Source of the DNA: Xylanimonas oleitrophica
GTDB taxonomy: Bacteria > Actinomycetota > Actinomycetes > Actinomycetales > Cellulomonadaceae
Length of the DNA: 64,000 bases
Assembly: GCF_003244315.1 (NCBI RefSeq)
Contig: NZ_QKWH01000014.1
Coordinates: forward strand, 1 to 64,000
Reading direction: 5' to 3'
Each line of letters begins with the position of its first letter. Positions within the stretch are counted from its first letter, which is position 1. The notes under the pieces are model-generated. The model was not told where the DNA came from, did no database searches, and saw only the letters and a list, made by a program, of their open reading frames with translations. The position numbers and the translations under genes were made by a program. Of the stretch, positions 1-7,681 are shown piece by piece.

Positions 1-58
1 GTCGTGTCGTGCTGCTCCCCCACCTTGGTCTGCACCATGTCGTACGTGGCCCAGTTCC
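1..58. repeat. 58-bp perfect inverted copy of 195-252
   Basis: Bases 1-58 are the exact reverse complement of 195-252, which lies inside the GH26 coding sequence. The match stops at base 59. A coding segment folded back on itself at the first base of the sequence is typical of an assembly or library chimera at a contig end. A real inversion is less likely. Confidence 0.9.
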
Positions 59-1093
59 CCGGCGCCCACGCCCCCTGCCGAGCCGTCCCCGCCTGCGGAG
101 CCCGACCCGGTGCGTGCGCCCACCAAGGCGCAGATCCTCGAGGCCGCGGCGTCGGGTGCCCGCTGGTGGGGGCTGTACACCGAGCAGGCGCCGTGGAACT
201 GGGCCACGTACGACATGGTGCAGACCAAGGTGGGGGAGCAGCACGACACGACCATCACCGGGTACTTCCAGGGCTGGGACGGGCCGTTCCGCCCCGAGGG
301 GGTCCAGCGGTCCTGGCAGCACGGCGAGCTGCCCGTGCTGACCTGGGAGGCACGGCCCCTGTCCTCCCCGAACGACCAGGTGATCGAGCCCGACTACACC
401 TCCGAGGTGATCCTCTCGGGCCGCCACGACGAGTACCTGCGCCAGTACGCCCGGGACGTGGCAGCCCTCGGCCTCCCGCTCGCCATCCGGCTCAACCACG
501 AGATGAACGGCAACTGGTACCCGTGGTCGGACGGCGTCAACGGCAACCGGCAGGGCGACTACGTCCGGGTGTGGCAGCACGTCCACGACATCTTCGCGGC
601 CGAGGGCGCCAACGACCTGGTCATCTGGGTGTGGGCCCCGAACCGGGTGAACCTGGTGCCCACCGCCAACCGGAGCGTGGAGTACCTGGCCACCCAGTAC
701 CCGGGTGACGACTACGTCGACTGGGTGGGCATGTCCGCCTACTGGCGCCCGCCTTACGGAGACCGCCAGCCCACCTTCGTCGACACGTTCGGTGCGACGC
801 TCAGCCACCTGCGCCAGGTCGCGCCCGGCAAGCCCATCCTGCTGGCCGAGATCGGGGCCAGCGAGATCGGTGACCGCAAGCCCCGGTGGCTCGACCACTT
901 CTTCTGGGGCCTGCGCCAGCCGGAGAACTCCGACATCGTCGGCTTCGCCTGGTTCAACCTCGCCATCACCACCGTGGTGCAGGGCGAGCGTCTGACGAAC
1001 GACTGGCGCGTCGACTCCCGGCGAGACTCCCTCGCCATGTTCAGCAACGGGCTCGCCAGCACTCCCTGGAGCCCGCTGCCCGAACCCCAGTGA
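59..1093 (+). CDS. GH26 family glycoside hydrolase, 5'-incomplete
   Basis: Likely an endo-beta-mannanase or related beta-glycanase of family GH26. Counting from the GTG at 110, the acid/base motif NHEMNGNWYPW places His130-Glu131, and the probable nucleophile is Glu247 in LLAEIGAS. WVWAPN and the aromatic-rich strands also fit the family. The frame stays open upstream through a Pro-rich stretch (PAPTPPAEPSPPAEPDPV), which looks like a linker behind a lost signal peptide or binding module, so the GTG at 110 is not believed to be the real start. Bases 1-58 are an inverted copy of 195-252 and should not be read as part of the gene. It is followed by UDP-glucose dehydrogenase, which hints at an exopolysaccharide locus to the left. 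Substrate is not determined. Confidence 0.8.
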   Translation, partial: PAPTPPAEPSPPAEPDPVRAPTKAQILEAAASGARWWGLYTEQAPWNWATYDMVQTKVGEQHDTTITGYFQGWDGPFRPEGVQRSWQHGELPVLTWEARPLSSPNDQVIEPDYTSEVILSGRHDEYLRQYARDVAALGLPLAIRLNHEMNGNWYPWSDGVNGNRQGDYVRVWQHVHDIFAAEGANDLVIWVWAPNRVNLVPTANRSVEYLATQYPGDDYVDWVGMSAYWRPPYGDRQPTFVDTFGATLSHLRQVAPGKPILLAEIGASEIGDRKPRWLDHFFWGLRQPENSDIVGFAWFNLAITTVVQGERLTNDWRVDSRRDSLAMFSNGLASTPWSPLPEPQ

Positions 1094-1181
1094 GCACGCA
1101 GGCCGGCCCCGGGACCGAGGCCGGCCCAAGCACCCACGAGGCACCCACGAGACCTACGTGACAGACCGACGGAGGAACATC

Positions 1182-2510
1182 ATGGACAGCAACCCGCGCG
1201 TCAGCGTGATCGGGACGGGATACCTGGGCGCCACCCACGCCGCGGCCATGGCCGAGCTCGGGTTCGAGGTGGTCGGTGTCGACACGGACCAGGCGAAGAT
1301 CGACGCCCTCGCGGCCGGCAAGGTGCCGTTCTACGAGCCTGGGCTGGACGTCCTGCTCCAGCGGCACACCGAGTCCGGCCGGCTGCGCTTCACTACGGAC
1401 CTCGCCGAGGCGGCGCGGTGGGCGGACGTGCACTTCGTGTGCGTCGGCACCCCGCAGCGCGCGACGAGCCATGCCGCCGACCTCTCGTACGTCGAGGCGG
1501 CGGTGACGGGGCTGGCCGCCCACCTCGACCACGACGCTCTCATCGTCGGCAAGTCGACGGTGCCGGTGGGCACGGCGGCCCGGCTGCGAGAGCTGATCCG
1601 GCCGCAGGTGCCCACCGACCTGCGCGTCGAGCTCGTCTGGAACCCGGAGTTCCTGCGGGAGGGCAAGGCGGTCCACGACACGCTGCACCCGGACCGGATC
1701 GTGCTGGGTGGCACGAGCCCGGAGGCGGAGGCCACCCTGCGGACCCTGTACGCCGGCCCGATCGCGGAGGGCACCCCCGTGGTCGTCGCCGACCTGCCGA
1801 CGGCCGAGCTCGTCAAGGTCAGCGCGAACGCGTTCCTCGCCACCAAGATCTCGTTCGTGAACGCCATCGCGGCGGTGTGCGAGGCGGCAGGCGCCGACGT
1901 CACGGTGCTCGCTGACGCGCTGGGTCACGACGTGCGCATCGGGCGGCAGTTCCTCGACGCGGGCCTGGGCTTCGGGGGCGGGTGCCTGCCCAAGGACATC
2001 CGGGCGCTCATGCACCGGTCGCGGGAGCTGGGCGCCCACCGGGCGGCCGCGCTGCTGCAGCAGGTCGACGAGATCAACATGGCCCAGCGGGGGCGGACGG
2101 TCGCGATGGCGGTCGAGGCCTGCGGAGGCTCCGTGCTGAACCGGCGGGTAGGTGTGCTGGGGGCCGCGTTCAAGCCCGGCACCGACGACGTCCGCGACTC
2201 GCCCGCGCTCAACGTGGCCGCGGCCCTGCACCTGCAGGGTGCGCAGGTCACCGTGTACGACCCGCAGGCGGGGGAGACGGCGCGGCGCACGTTCCCCACG
2301 CTCGGCTTCGCGACCTCCACGCGCGAGGCGGTGGAGGGCACCGACGTCGTGCTGCTGCTCACGGAGTGGGACGAGTTCCTGGGTGCGGACCCCGCTCAGC
2401 TGGCGGGGCTGACCGCGCACCCGCGGGTGATCGACGCACGGGGCCGGCTGGACCTGGGCAGGTGGAGCGCCGCGGGCTGGGAGGTGCGCGGGCTGGGCCG
2501 CGCCGCCTGA
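1182..2510 (+). CDS. ugd: UDP-glucose 6-dehydrogenase
   Basis: Oxidises UDP-glucose to UDP-glucuronate with two NAD+, supplying acidic sugar for capsule, exopolysaccharide or cell-wall polymers. The ATG at 1182 is chosen because GGAGG lies six bases upstream (1171-1175); the in-frame GTG at 1158 lacks such a site. The product is 442 residues, normal for the family. It shows the Rossmann motif VIGTGYLG at the N-terminus, the KSTVPVGT substrate loop, the FLREGKAVHDTLHPDRIV segment, catalytic Cys268 in GFGGGCLPKD and a C-terminal UDP-binding domain (GAAFKPGTDDVRDSP). It follows the GH26 gene by about 90 bases and may share an exopolysaccharide function with genes left of the window. Confidence 0.93.
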   Translation: MDSNPRVSVIGTGYLGATHAAAMAELGFEVVGVDTDQAKIDALAAGKVPFYEPGLDVLLQRHTESGRLRFTTDLAEAARWADVHFVCVGTPQRATSHAADLSYVEAAVTGLAAHLDHDALIVGKSTVPVGTAARLRELIRPQVPTDLRVELVWNPEFLREGKAVHDTLHPDRIVLGGTSPEAEATLRTLYAGPIAEGTPVVVADLPTAELVKVSANAFLATKISFVNAIAAVCEAAGADVTVLADALGHDVRIGRQFLDAGLGFGGGCLPKDIRALMHRSRELGAHRAAALLQQVDEINMAQRGRTVAMAVEACGGSVLNRRVGVLGAAFKPGTDDVRDSPALNVAAALHLQGAQVTVYDPQAGETARRTFPTLGFATSTREAVEGTDVVLLLTEWDEFLGADPAQLAGLTAHPRVIDARGRLDLGRWSAAGWEVRGLGRAA

Positions 2511-2525
2511 GCTGGGCGTCGTGGG

Positions 2526-2599
2526 TACCCCGGGCGGGAGTCGAACCCGCAACACTCCGAGTTTGAGTCGGATGCCTCTGCCAGTTGGGCTACCGGGGC
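2526..2599 (-). tRNA. tRNA-Leu(CAA), short variable loop
   Basis: On the minus strand a complete cloverleaf folds. The acceptor stem GCCCCGG pairs with CCGGGGT (G1-U72 wobble). The D arm has GCC/GGC with GG in the loop. The anticodon stem TCCGA/TCGGA closes the loop CTCAAAC, giving anticodon CAA. The variable region is only five bases (GTGTT), the T arm is GCGGG-TTCGACT-CCCGC, and the discriminator is A73. CCA is not encoded. CAA is a leucine anticodon, but leucine tRNAs normally carry a long variable arm, which is missing here. It lies antisense just beyond ugd. Confidence 0.85.
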
Positions 2600-2640
2600 G
2601 CGCGGCCGCTGGGGCACGTGCGAGGACCATCGAACCACAC

Positions 2641-2670
2641 GGCGGCCCGGGGCTGGCAGCCCGGGCCGCC
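2641..2670 (+). terminator. Hairpin, probable ugd terminator
   Basis: Arms GGCGGCCCGGG (2641-2651) and CCCGGGCCGCC (2660-2670) form a perfect 11-bp stem with an 8-base loop. It lies past the antisense tRNA and before the pdtaR promoter, so it best serves to stop plus-strand transcription coming from ugd. No T-run follows, as is common in high-GC actinobacteria. Confidence 0.55.
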
Positions 2671-2751
2671 ACGGTGAGAGCCGTGTCACACGGTGGCGCG
2701 TCGGCGACCCGCCGTCGGCCACCCGGAGGCGGGCCGCCCGTCGTGCGGGAC

Positions 2752-2757
2752 TAGGAT
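2752..2757 (+). promoter_or_regulatory. -10 element TAGGAT of leaderless pdtaR
   Basis: TAGGAT ends six bases before the GTG start at 2764, and there is no Shine-Dalgarno. The transcript is predicted to begin at the start codon. No clear -35 is visible. Confidence 0.6.
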
Positions 2758-2763
2758 GAGCCT

Positions 2764-3444
2764 GTGACCGAGAAGCCCACTGACGAGCGCCCCGCAGCGA
2801 AGCTGCCGCTGGACCTGCCCCCGATGATCGAGCAGGAGACCGCCCCTGAGCCCGCTCCCGCAGCGCGCCCGGCGCGACGCGCCGTGGTCGCCGAGGACGA
2901 GGCCCTGATCCGCATGGACGTCGTGGAGACGCTCCGTGAGGCCGGCTTCGACGTCGTGGGCGAGGCCGGCGACGGCGAGACGGCCGTCTCTCTCGCCGTC
3001 GAGCTCAAGCCCGACGTCGTGGTCATGGACGTCAAGATGCCGGAGCTCGACGGCATCTCCGCGGCGGAGCGCATCGGCAAGGCCCACGCGGCCCCCGTCG
3101 TGCTGCTGACGGCCTTCTCCCAGACCGAGCTGGTCGAGCGCGCCCGCGACGCCGGCGCCATGGCGTACGTCGTCAAGCCGTTCACGCCGGCCGACCTGCT
3201 GCCGGCCGTGGAGATCGCGATCTCTCGCTACCAGCAGATCGGTGCTCTCGAGGCCGAGGTCGCGGACCTCACGGAGCGCTTCGAGACGCGCAAGCGCGTC
3301 GACCGGGCCAAGGGTCTCCTGCAGACGAAGATGGGCCTGTCGGAGCCGGAGGCGTTCCGCTGGATCCAGAAGACGTCGATGGACCGCCGCCTGACGATGC
3401 GCGAGGTCGCCGACGCCGTGATCGAGCAGGTCGGCGGGGCCTGA
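2764..3444 (+). CDS. pdtaR: ANTAR-domain response regulator, PdtaR-like
   Basis: Cytoplasmic two-component regulator of 226 residues that acts on RNA (transcription antitermination) rather than DNA. After a Pro/Ala-rich N-terminus (1-38) comes a receiver domain with acidic pocket Glu44-Asp45, phosphoacceptor Asp89 (VVVMDVKMPELDG), Thr117 in LLTAF and Lys138 in VVKPF. A coiled linker follows, then a C-terminal ANTAR helical bundle (about 160-220: RAKGLLQTKMGLSEPEAFRW). In actinobacteria this protein pairs with the orphan histidine kinase PdtaS, which is not in this window. It stands alone between ugd/tRNA-Leu and an acetyltransferase, and starts from a leaderless-type promoter. Confidence 0.93.
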   Translation: MTEKPTDERPAAKLPLDLPPMIEQETAPEPAPAARPARRAVVAEDEALIRMDVVETLREAGFDVVGEAGDGETAVSLAVELKPDVVVMDVKMPELDGISAAERIGKAHAAPVVLLTAFSQTELVERARDAGAMAYVVKPFTPADLLPAVEIAISRYQQIGALEAEVADLTERFETRKRVDRAKGLLQTKMGLSEPEAFRWIQKTSMDRRLTMREVADAVIEQVGGA

Positions 3445-3450
3445 CCCGCC

Positions 3451-3472
3451 GGCCCGCATCGTTGTGCGGGCC
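3451..3472 (+). terminator. Terminator hairpin after pdtaR
   Basis: GGCCCGCA (3451-3458) pairs with TGCGGGCC (3465-3472) across a six-base loop TCGTTG, seven bases beyond the pdtaR stop codon. Confidence 0.6.
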
Positions 3473-3541
3473 TCGGCACGCGGCTATCGTCGGCAGGCGA
3501 GTGGCCCGTGCCACCACCAGCGCCAGTCCGAGGAGGGTGAG

Positions 3542-4267
3542 ATGCGCTCGACGCCGGAGATCCGCCCCGCGGACCGTGACGACCTCGTCGCGGTCGCCGC
3601 GCTGACCGCGGCAGCGCGCGCTGTCGCCCCGCTGGGTGTCCCGGCCGAGCACGCCACCGAGGACGCCCTGCTGACGCACCTGTCGGTGTACCTCGCCTCG
3701 GGCGGGCAGGTGCTCGTGGCCGAGGTCGACGGTCAGGTGGTGGGCTTCCTGCTCGCCCGCACGGTGGGCCCGCACCTGTTCGCCACCGAGTCGGCCCTGG
3801 TGGTCGACACGCTCTTCGTCGCCCCCGACGCGCGGCGACGGGGCGTCGGCCACTCGCTCGTGTCCGGTGCGGCGGCGCTCGCCGGCGAGGCGGGTGCTCA
3901 GCACGTCTACGGCGTGCCGCCCGCGGGGGACCGCGGGATGCAGCGCTTCCTCGCGCGGCTCGGTTTCGCCCCCGCTGCCGGCCACCGCGTGGTGGCGACC
4001 TCGGCGCTCCTGCGGCGCTTCGCCCAGGAGGGCACCGCGCTGCCGCGTCGCGAGGTGCGCCCGCGCGGCCGCCGGGAGTCGACGCGTGCCGCCATCGAGG
4101 AGATCATCGCTCGCCGTCGTCGTGCGCGGGAGGCCGGCCTGCCGTCCGGCCCGCTCGACCTGCGTGCGTTCCAGGAGGAGCAGCGACGCGAGGAGCGTCG
4201 CCACGAGGAGCGTCGCCACGTGGAGGGGCGCACGGGAGGGCCAGGGCCGGCGCGCTCCGCGTCCTGA
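3542..4267 (+). CDS. GNAT family N-acetyltransferase with charged C-terminal tail
   Basis: Acetyl-CoA-dependent acyltransferase of unknown substrate, 241 residues. The ATG at 3542 follows GAGGAGGGTGAG, a strong ribosome-binding site; the longer frame from 3464 has none. The GNAT core includes the strand VLVAEVDGQVVGFLLAR and the CoA-binding motif FVAPDARRRGVGHSLV. After about residue 160 the protein continues into an Arg/Glu-rich tail not part of the fold. That tail contains a 15-bp tandem duplication (4190-4219) giving EERRHEERRH. The gene is convergent with the thioesterase gene downstream. The tail could bind nucleic acid or be a linker; that is a guess. Confidence 0.8.
   Translation: MRSTPEIRPADRDDLVAVAALTAAARAVAPLGVPAEHATEDALLTHLSVYLASGGQVLVAEVDGQVVGFLLARTVGPHLFATESALVVDTLFVAPDARRRGVGHSLVSGAAALAGEAGAQHVYGVPPAGDRGMQRFLARLGFAPAAGHRVVATSALLRRFAQEGTALPRREVRPRGRRESTRAAIEEIIARRRRAREAGLPSGPLDLRAFQEEQRREERRHEERRHVEGRTGGPGPARSAS
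4190..4219 (+). repeat. Two tandem copies of a 15-bp unit inside the GNAT gene
   Basis: GAGGAGCGTCGCCAC occurs perfectly at 4190-4204 and 4205-4219, in frame, encoding EERRH twice. Copy number may vary between strains. Confidence 0.9.
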
Positions 4268-4382
4268 GCCCGGGACCCGCACACCCGTCAGGGGGATGAC
4301 CCTCGCGGAGGGCGGACCCGGGCCGGCAGATGCTGGTGCGGCCGACCCCGTGCGGAACGCCCTCGCCCCGCGGCCGACCTGG

Positions 4383-4796
4383 TCAGCGCTGGTCGAGCAG
4401 CATGCACGTCAGCCGTGACGTGCACACCCGGTTCCCCTCCTCGTCCCGGACGACGATCTCGTACGACGCCAGGCTGCGCCCGAGGCTGAGGGCCACGGCC
4501 TCGCCCGTGACGACGCCGGAGCGGGCCGAGCGGTGGTGGGTGGCGCTGAGCTCGATGCCGACGGCGGCACGGCCCGGACCGGCGTGCACCTGGGCCGCCA
4601 CGGAGCCCAGCGTCTCGGCCAGCACCGCCGACGCGCCGCCGTGCAGCAGCCCCATCGGCTGCGTGTTCCCCGCGACGGGCATCGTGCCGGTCGTGCGCTC
4701 GGCGCTCACGTGCGTCAGCTCGATGCCCATCCGCTCGATCAGGGTGCCCGAGAGGTCGTACGGCGCGGCGGCCGCGGCCGGGGAGGTGTCGGTCAT
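4383..4796 (-). CDS. Hotdog-fold acyl-CoA thioesterase, PaaI/MenI type
   Basis: A 137-residue single-domain hotdog protein hydrolysing an acyl-CoA; members act on 1,4-dihydroxy-2-naphthoyl-CoA (menaquinone synthesis) or phenylacetyl-type CoAs. The key motif is MGLLHGGASAVLAETLGS, with the HGG loop and the Glu expected at the active site, followed by GIELSATHHRSARSG. The ATG at 4796 gives MTDTSPAAAA and the family's usual length; the longer frame would run into polA. Its start codon lies 19 bases from the divergent polA start, so each promoter lies inside the other gene. The exact substrate cannot be told from sequence. Confidence 0.85.
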   Translation of the reverse strand: MTDTSPAAAAAPYDLSGTLIERMGIELTHVSAERTTGTMPVAGNTQPMGLLHGGASAVLAETLGSVAAQVHAGPGRAAVGIELSATHHRSARSGVVTGEAVALSLGRSLASYEIVVRDEEGNRVCTSRLTCMLLDQR

Positions 4797-4802
4797 GACA
4801 GG

Positions 4803-4808
4803 TAGGTT
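4803..4808 (+). promoter_or_regulatory. -10 element TAGGTT of leaderless polA
   Basis: TAGGTT ends seven bases before the polA GTG at 4816. It falls in the 19-base gap between the two divergent start codons. Confidence 0.55.
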
Positions 4809-4815
4809 GGCACCC

Positions 4816-7539
4816 GTGACGACCTCCGCGCCAACCAGCTCTCCCGACGTGCCCGCCGACGGCCAGGCCCCGCGCCCACGCCTCCTGCTCATCGACGGTC
4901 ACTCGATGGCCTACCGGGCGTTCTACGCGCTGCCCGACACGATGGCCACCACGTCGGGGCAGGTCACCAACGCGGTGTTCGGCTTCACCTCCATGCTGAC
5001 CAAGCTGCTCGGCGACGAGCGCCCGACGCACCTGGCCGTGGCGTTCGACGTCTCGCGCAGGTCCTTCCGCACCGAGCGGTACGCCGAGTACAAGGGCACG
5101 CGCAGCGAGACGCCGGCGCCCTTCAAGGGCCAGGTGCCGCTCATCAAGGAGGTCCTGGAGGCGCTGCGCGTGCCGGCGATCGAGCGCGAGGGCTTCGAGG
5201 CGGACGACATCATCGCGACCCTCGTGACGCAGGCGTCGGCCGCCGGGATGGAGGTTCTCGTCTGCTCGGGCGACCGCGACTCGCTGCAGCTCGTCGACGC
5301 GGACGTCACGCTGCTCTACCCGGTGCGCGGCGTCTCGGAGCTGACCCGCATGACGCCCGACGCCGTGGCGGACAAGTACGGCGTGCCGCCCGAGCGCTAC
5401 CCCGACCTCGCTGCCCTCGTGGGCGAGACCAGCGACAACCTTCCCGGCGTGCCGGGGGTGGGGCCAAAGACGGCCGCGAAGTGGATCACCCAGTACGGGG
5501 GCCTGGAGGCCCTGCTCGAGCACGTCGACGAGCTCAAGGGCAAGGCGGCGGAGAACCTGCGCGGGGCCGTCGAGCAGGTCCGCCTCAACCGGGAGCTCAA
5601 CGCCCTGCTGCGCGACGTCGAGCTGCCGCTGGGCCCGGACGACCTGCGGCTGCAGGGGTTCGACCGGGAGGCCGTGCACCGGGTGTCGGACACGCTCCAG
5701 TTCGGCACCCTGCGCGACCGCCTCCTCGCCGTCGACCCGGCGGCGGACGACACCGCCGTCGACCCCGGGGCGGGCTTCGACCTGGAGGTCACCGAGCTGC
5801 CTGCCGGCGGGCTCCAGGGATGGCTCGCGGGCCGTAGCGGTCGCGTCGGCGTCGAGGTCTCGGGCCGGGCCGTCCCCGTGGGCGGCGACGCCTGGGGCGT
5901 CGCGCTCGCCGACGGCGCCGAGGCGGTGGCCTACGACATGGCCGACATCTCGCCCGCGGACGAGAAGGCGCTCGCGGCGTGGCTCGCAGACCCGGCGGCC
6001 CCGAAGGTGCTGCACGGGGCCAAGGCGGCCTGGCACGCGCTGGCGTCCCGCGGGCTCGAGCTCGCCGGCGTCGTCTTCGACACCGAGCTCGCCGCCTACC
6101 TGTGCTACCCGGACCAGCGCGGCTACGACCTGGGTGACCTCGTGACGCGGCACCTCGGGCGCGAGCTGAGGGTCGCGGAGGAGGAAGAGGCGCAGGGCGC
6201 TCTCGACCTGGACCTCGGTGCGTCCGCTGGGCGGGGAGCGCGCGAGGCCACGAGGGCCGCCGCGGTCCTGGAGCTCGCGGAGGCGCTCGAAGGTCAGCTC
6301 ACCGACCGCGACGCCGCGGGCCTGCTGTCCGACGTCGAGCTGCCGCTGTCGCGCGTGCTGGAGCGCATGGAGGCAAGGGGTATCGCAGCCGACGTCGAGT
6401 ACCTCACCGACCTGGAGCGCGCGTTCGCCGACCAGGTCGCCGCGGCGGCGGCCGACGCGTACGAGGCGATCGGTCGGGAGGTGAACCTCGGCAGCCCCAA
6501 GCAGCTGCAGGAGGTGCTCTTCGACCAGCTCGGGATGCCCAAGACGAAGAAGACGAAGACGGGATACACCACCGACGCGTCGGCGCTCGCCGAGCTCTTC
6601 GCCCGCACGGGCCACCCGTTCCTGGAGCACCTGCTGGCCCACCGGGACGCCAGCAAGCTGCGCTCCACCGTCGAGGGCCTGCTCAAGTCGGTGGCGACCG
6701 ACGGCCGCATCCACACCACCTTCCAGCAGACGATCGCCGCGACCGGTCGGCTCAGCTCGACCGACCCGAACCTGCAGAACATCCCGATCCGCACCGAGGC
6801 AGGGCGCCAGATCCGTCGCGCCTTCCGGGTCGGCGAGGGGTACGAGACGCTGCTGACGGCGGACTACTCGCAGATCGAGATGCGGATCATGGCGCACCTG
6901 TCCCAGGACGCGGGCCTGATCGAGGCGTTCCGCTCGGGAGAGGACCTGCACCGCTACGTGGGGTCGCGCGTCTTCGGCGTCGAGCCGGCGGGCGTCACCG
7001 CCGAGATGCGCTCCAAGGTCAAGGCCATGTCCTACGGCCTGGCCTACGGCCTCTCGGCCTTCGGCCTCTCCCAGCAGCTCGCCATCACCACGGGTGAGGC
7101 GCAGGGCCTGATGGACGACTACTTCGCACGGTTCGGCGGGGTGCGCGACTACCTGGACGGCGTGGTGGAGGAGGCGCGTGCCACGGGCTGGACCGCCACG
7201 ATCCTCGGCCGTCGGCGCTACCTGCCGGACCTCACGAGCGACAACCGCCAGCGCCGTCAGATGGCGGAGCGCATGGCCCTGAACGCCCCGATCCAGGGCA
7301 GCGCGGCCGACATCATCAAGCTGGCGATGCTCAAGGTCCAGGCCGAGCTGGACGCCCAGGGGCTGCGCTCGCGGCTGCTGCTCCAGGTGCACGACGAGCT
7401 CGTCGTCGAGGTGTGGCCAGGGGAGCGGGAGCAGGCAGAAGAGGTGCTGCGCACGCAGATGGGTGCCGCGTACGAGCTCGACGTCCCCCTCGACGTCTCG
7501 GTGGGCGCCGGCGAGACGTGGCACGACGCCGGTCACTGA
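4816..7539 (+). CDS. polA: DNA polymerase I
   Basis: Repair and Okazaki-fragment polymerase, 907 residues. The N-terminal 5'-nuclease domain (about 22-310) has LLLIDGHSMAYRAF, the acidic cluster EADDIIATL and the helix-hairpin-helix LPGVPGVGPKTAAKW. A middle 3'-5' exonuclease-like domain follows, in which the usual DxE motif is replaced (GVEVSGRAVPVGG), so proofreading is probably absent, as in other actinobacterial PolA. The C-terminal polymerase has motif A with Asp683 (LLTADYSQIEMRI), motif B (RSKVKAMSYGLAYGLSAFG) and motif C with Asp860 (LLQVHDELVVEV). The GTG at 4816 follows a leaderless-type -10; the frame is open further upstream, but that part overlaps the thioesterase gene on the other strand. 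Confidence 0.96.
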   Translation: MTTSAPTSSPDVPADGQAPRPRLLLIDGHSMAYRAFYALPDTMATTSGQVTNAVFGFTSMLTKLLGDERPTHLAVAFDVSRRSFRTERYAEYKGTRSETPAPFKGQVPLIKEVLEALRVPAIEREGFEADDIIATLVTQASAAGMEVLVCSGDRDSLQLVDADVTLLYPVRGVSELTRMTPDAVADKYGVPPERYPDLAALVGETSDNLPGVPGVGPKTAAKWITQYGGLEALLEHVDELKGKAAENLRGAVEQVRLNRELNALLRDVELPLGPDDLRLQGFDREAVHRVSDTLQFGTLRDRLLAVDPAADDTAVDPGAGFDLEVTELPAGGLQGWLAGRSGRVGVEVSGRAVPVGGDAWGVALADGAEAVAYDMADISPADEKALAAWLADPAAPKVLHGAKAAWHALASRGLELAGVVFDTELAAYLCYPDQRGYDLGDLVTRHLGRELRVAEEEEAQGALDLDLGASAGRGAREATRAAAVLELAEALEGQLTDRDAAGLLSDVELPLSRVLERMEARGIAADVEYLTDLERAFADQVAAAAADAYEAIGREVNLGSPKQLQEVLFDQLGMPKTKKTKTGYTTDASALAELFARTGHPFLEHLLAHRDASKLRSTVEGLLKSVATDGRIHTTFQQTIAATGRLSSTDPNLQNIPIRTEAGRQIRRAFRVGEGYETLLTADYSQIEMRIMAHLSQDAGLIEAFRSGEDLHRYVGSRVFGVEPAGVTAEMRSKVKAMSYGLAYGLSAFGLSQQLAITTGEAQGLMDDYFARFGGVRDYLDGVVEEARATGWTATILGRRRYLPDLTSDNRQRRQMAERMALNAPIQGSAADIIKLAMLKVQAELDAQGLRSRLLLQVHDELVVEVWPGEREQAEEVLRTQMGAAYELDVPLDVSVGAGETWHDAGH

Positions 7540-7591
7540 CCCGCCTGCCGCACCCGCCCCGGGTGCCGTCCGGTCAGCACCGAGGACCCGT

Positions 7592-7629
7592 GCAGAGGGC
7601 CCGCACCGCCGGTGGTGCGGGCCCTCTGC
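7592..7629. terminator. Bidirectional terminator between polA and the LLM oxidoreductase
   Basis: A perfect 16-bp stem (7592-7607 with 7614-7629, arm GCAGAGGGCCCGCACC) has a six-base loop and sits between the convergent ends of both genes. Confidence 0.8.
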
Positions 7630-7681
7630 CGTACGGTCGCGCGACCGCGGCGTGGAGAGCGCTCCGGCGCGCGAGCCGCCG

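Noticed and set aside
4268-4323. Inverted GCCCGGG/CCCGGGC between the acetyltransferase and thioesterase genes as a terminator
   Set aside because: Only 7 bp with a loop of over 40 bases; too weak to call.
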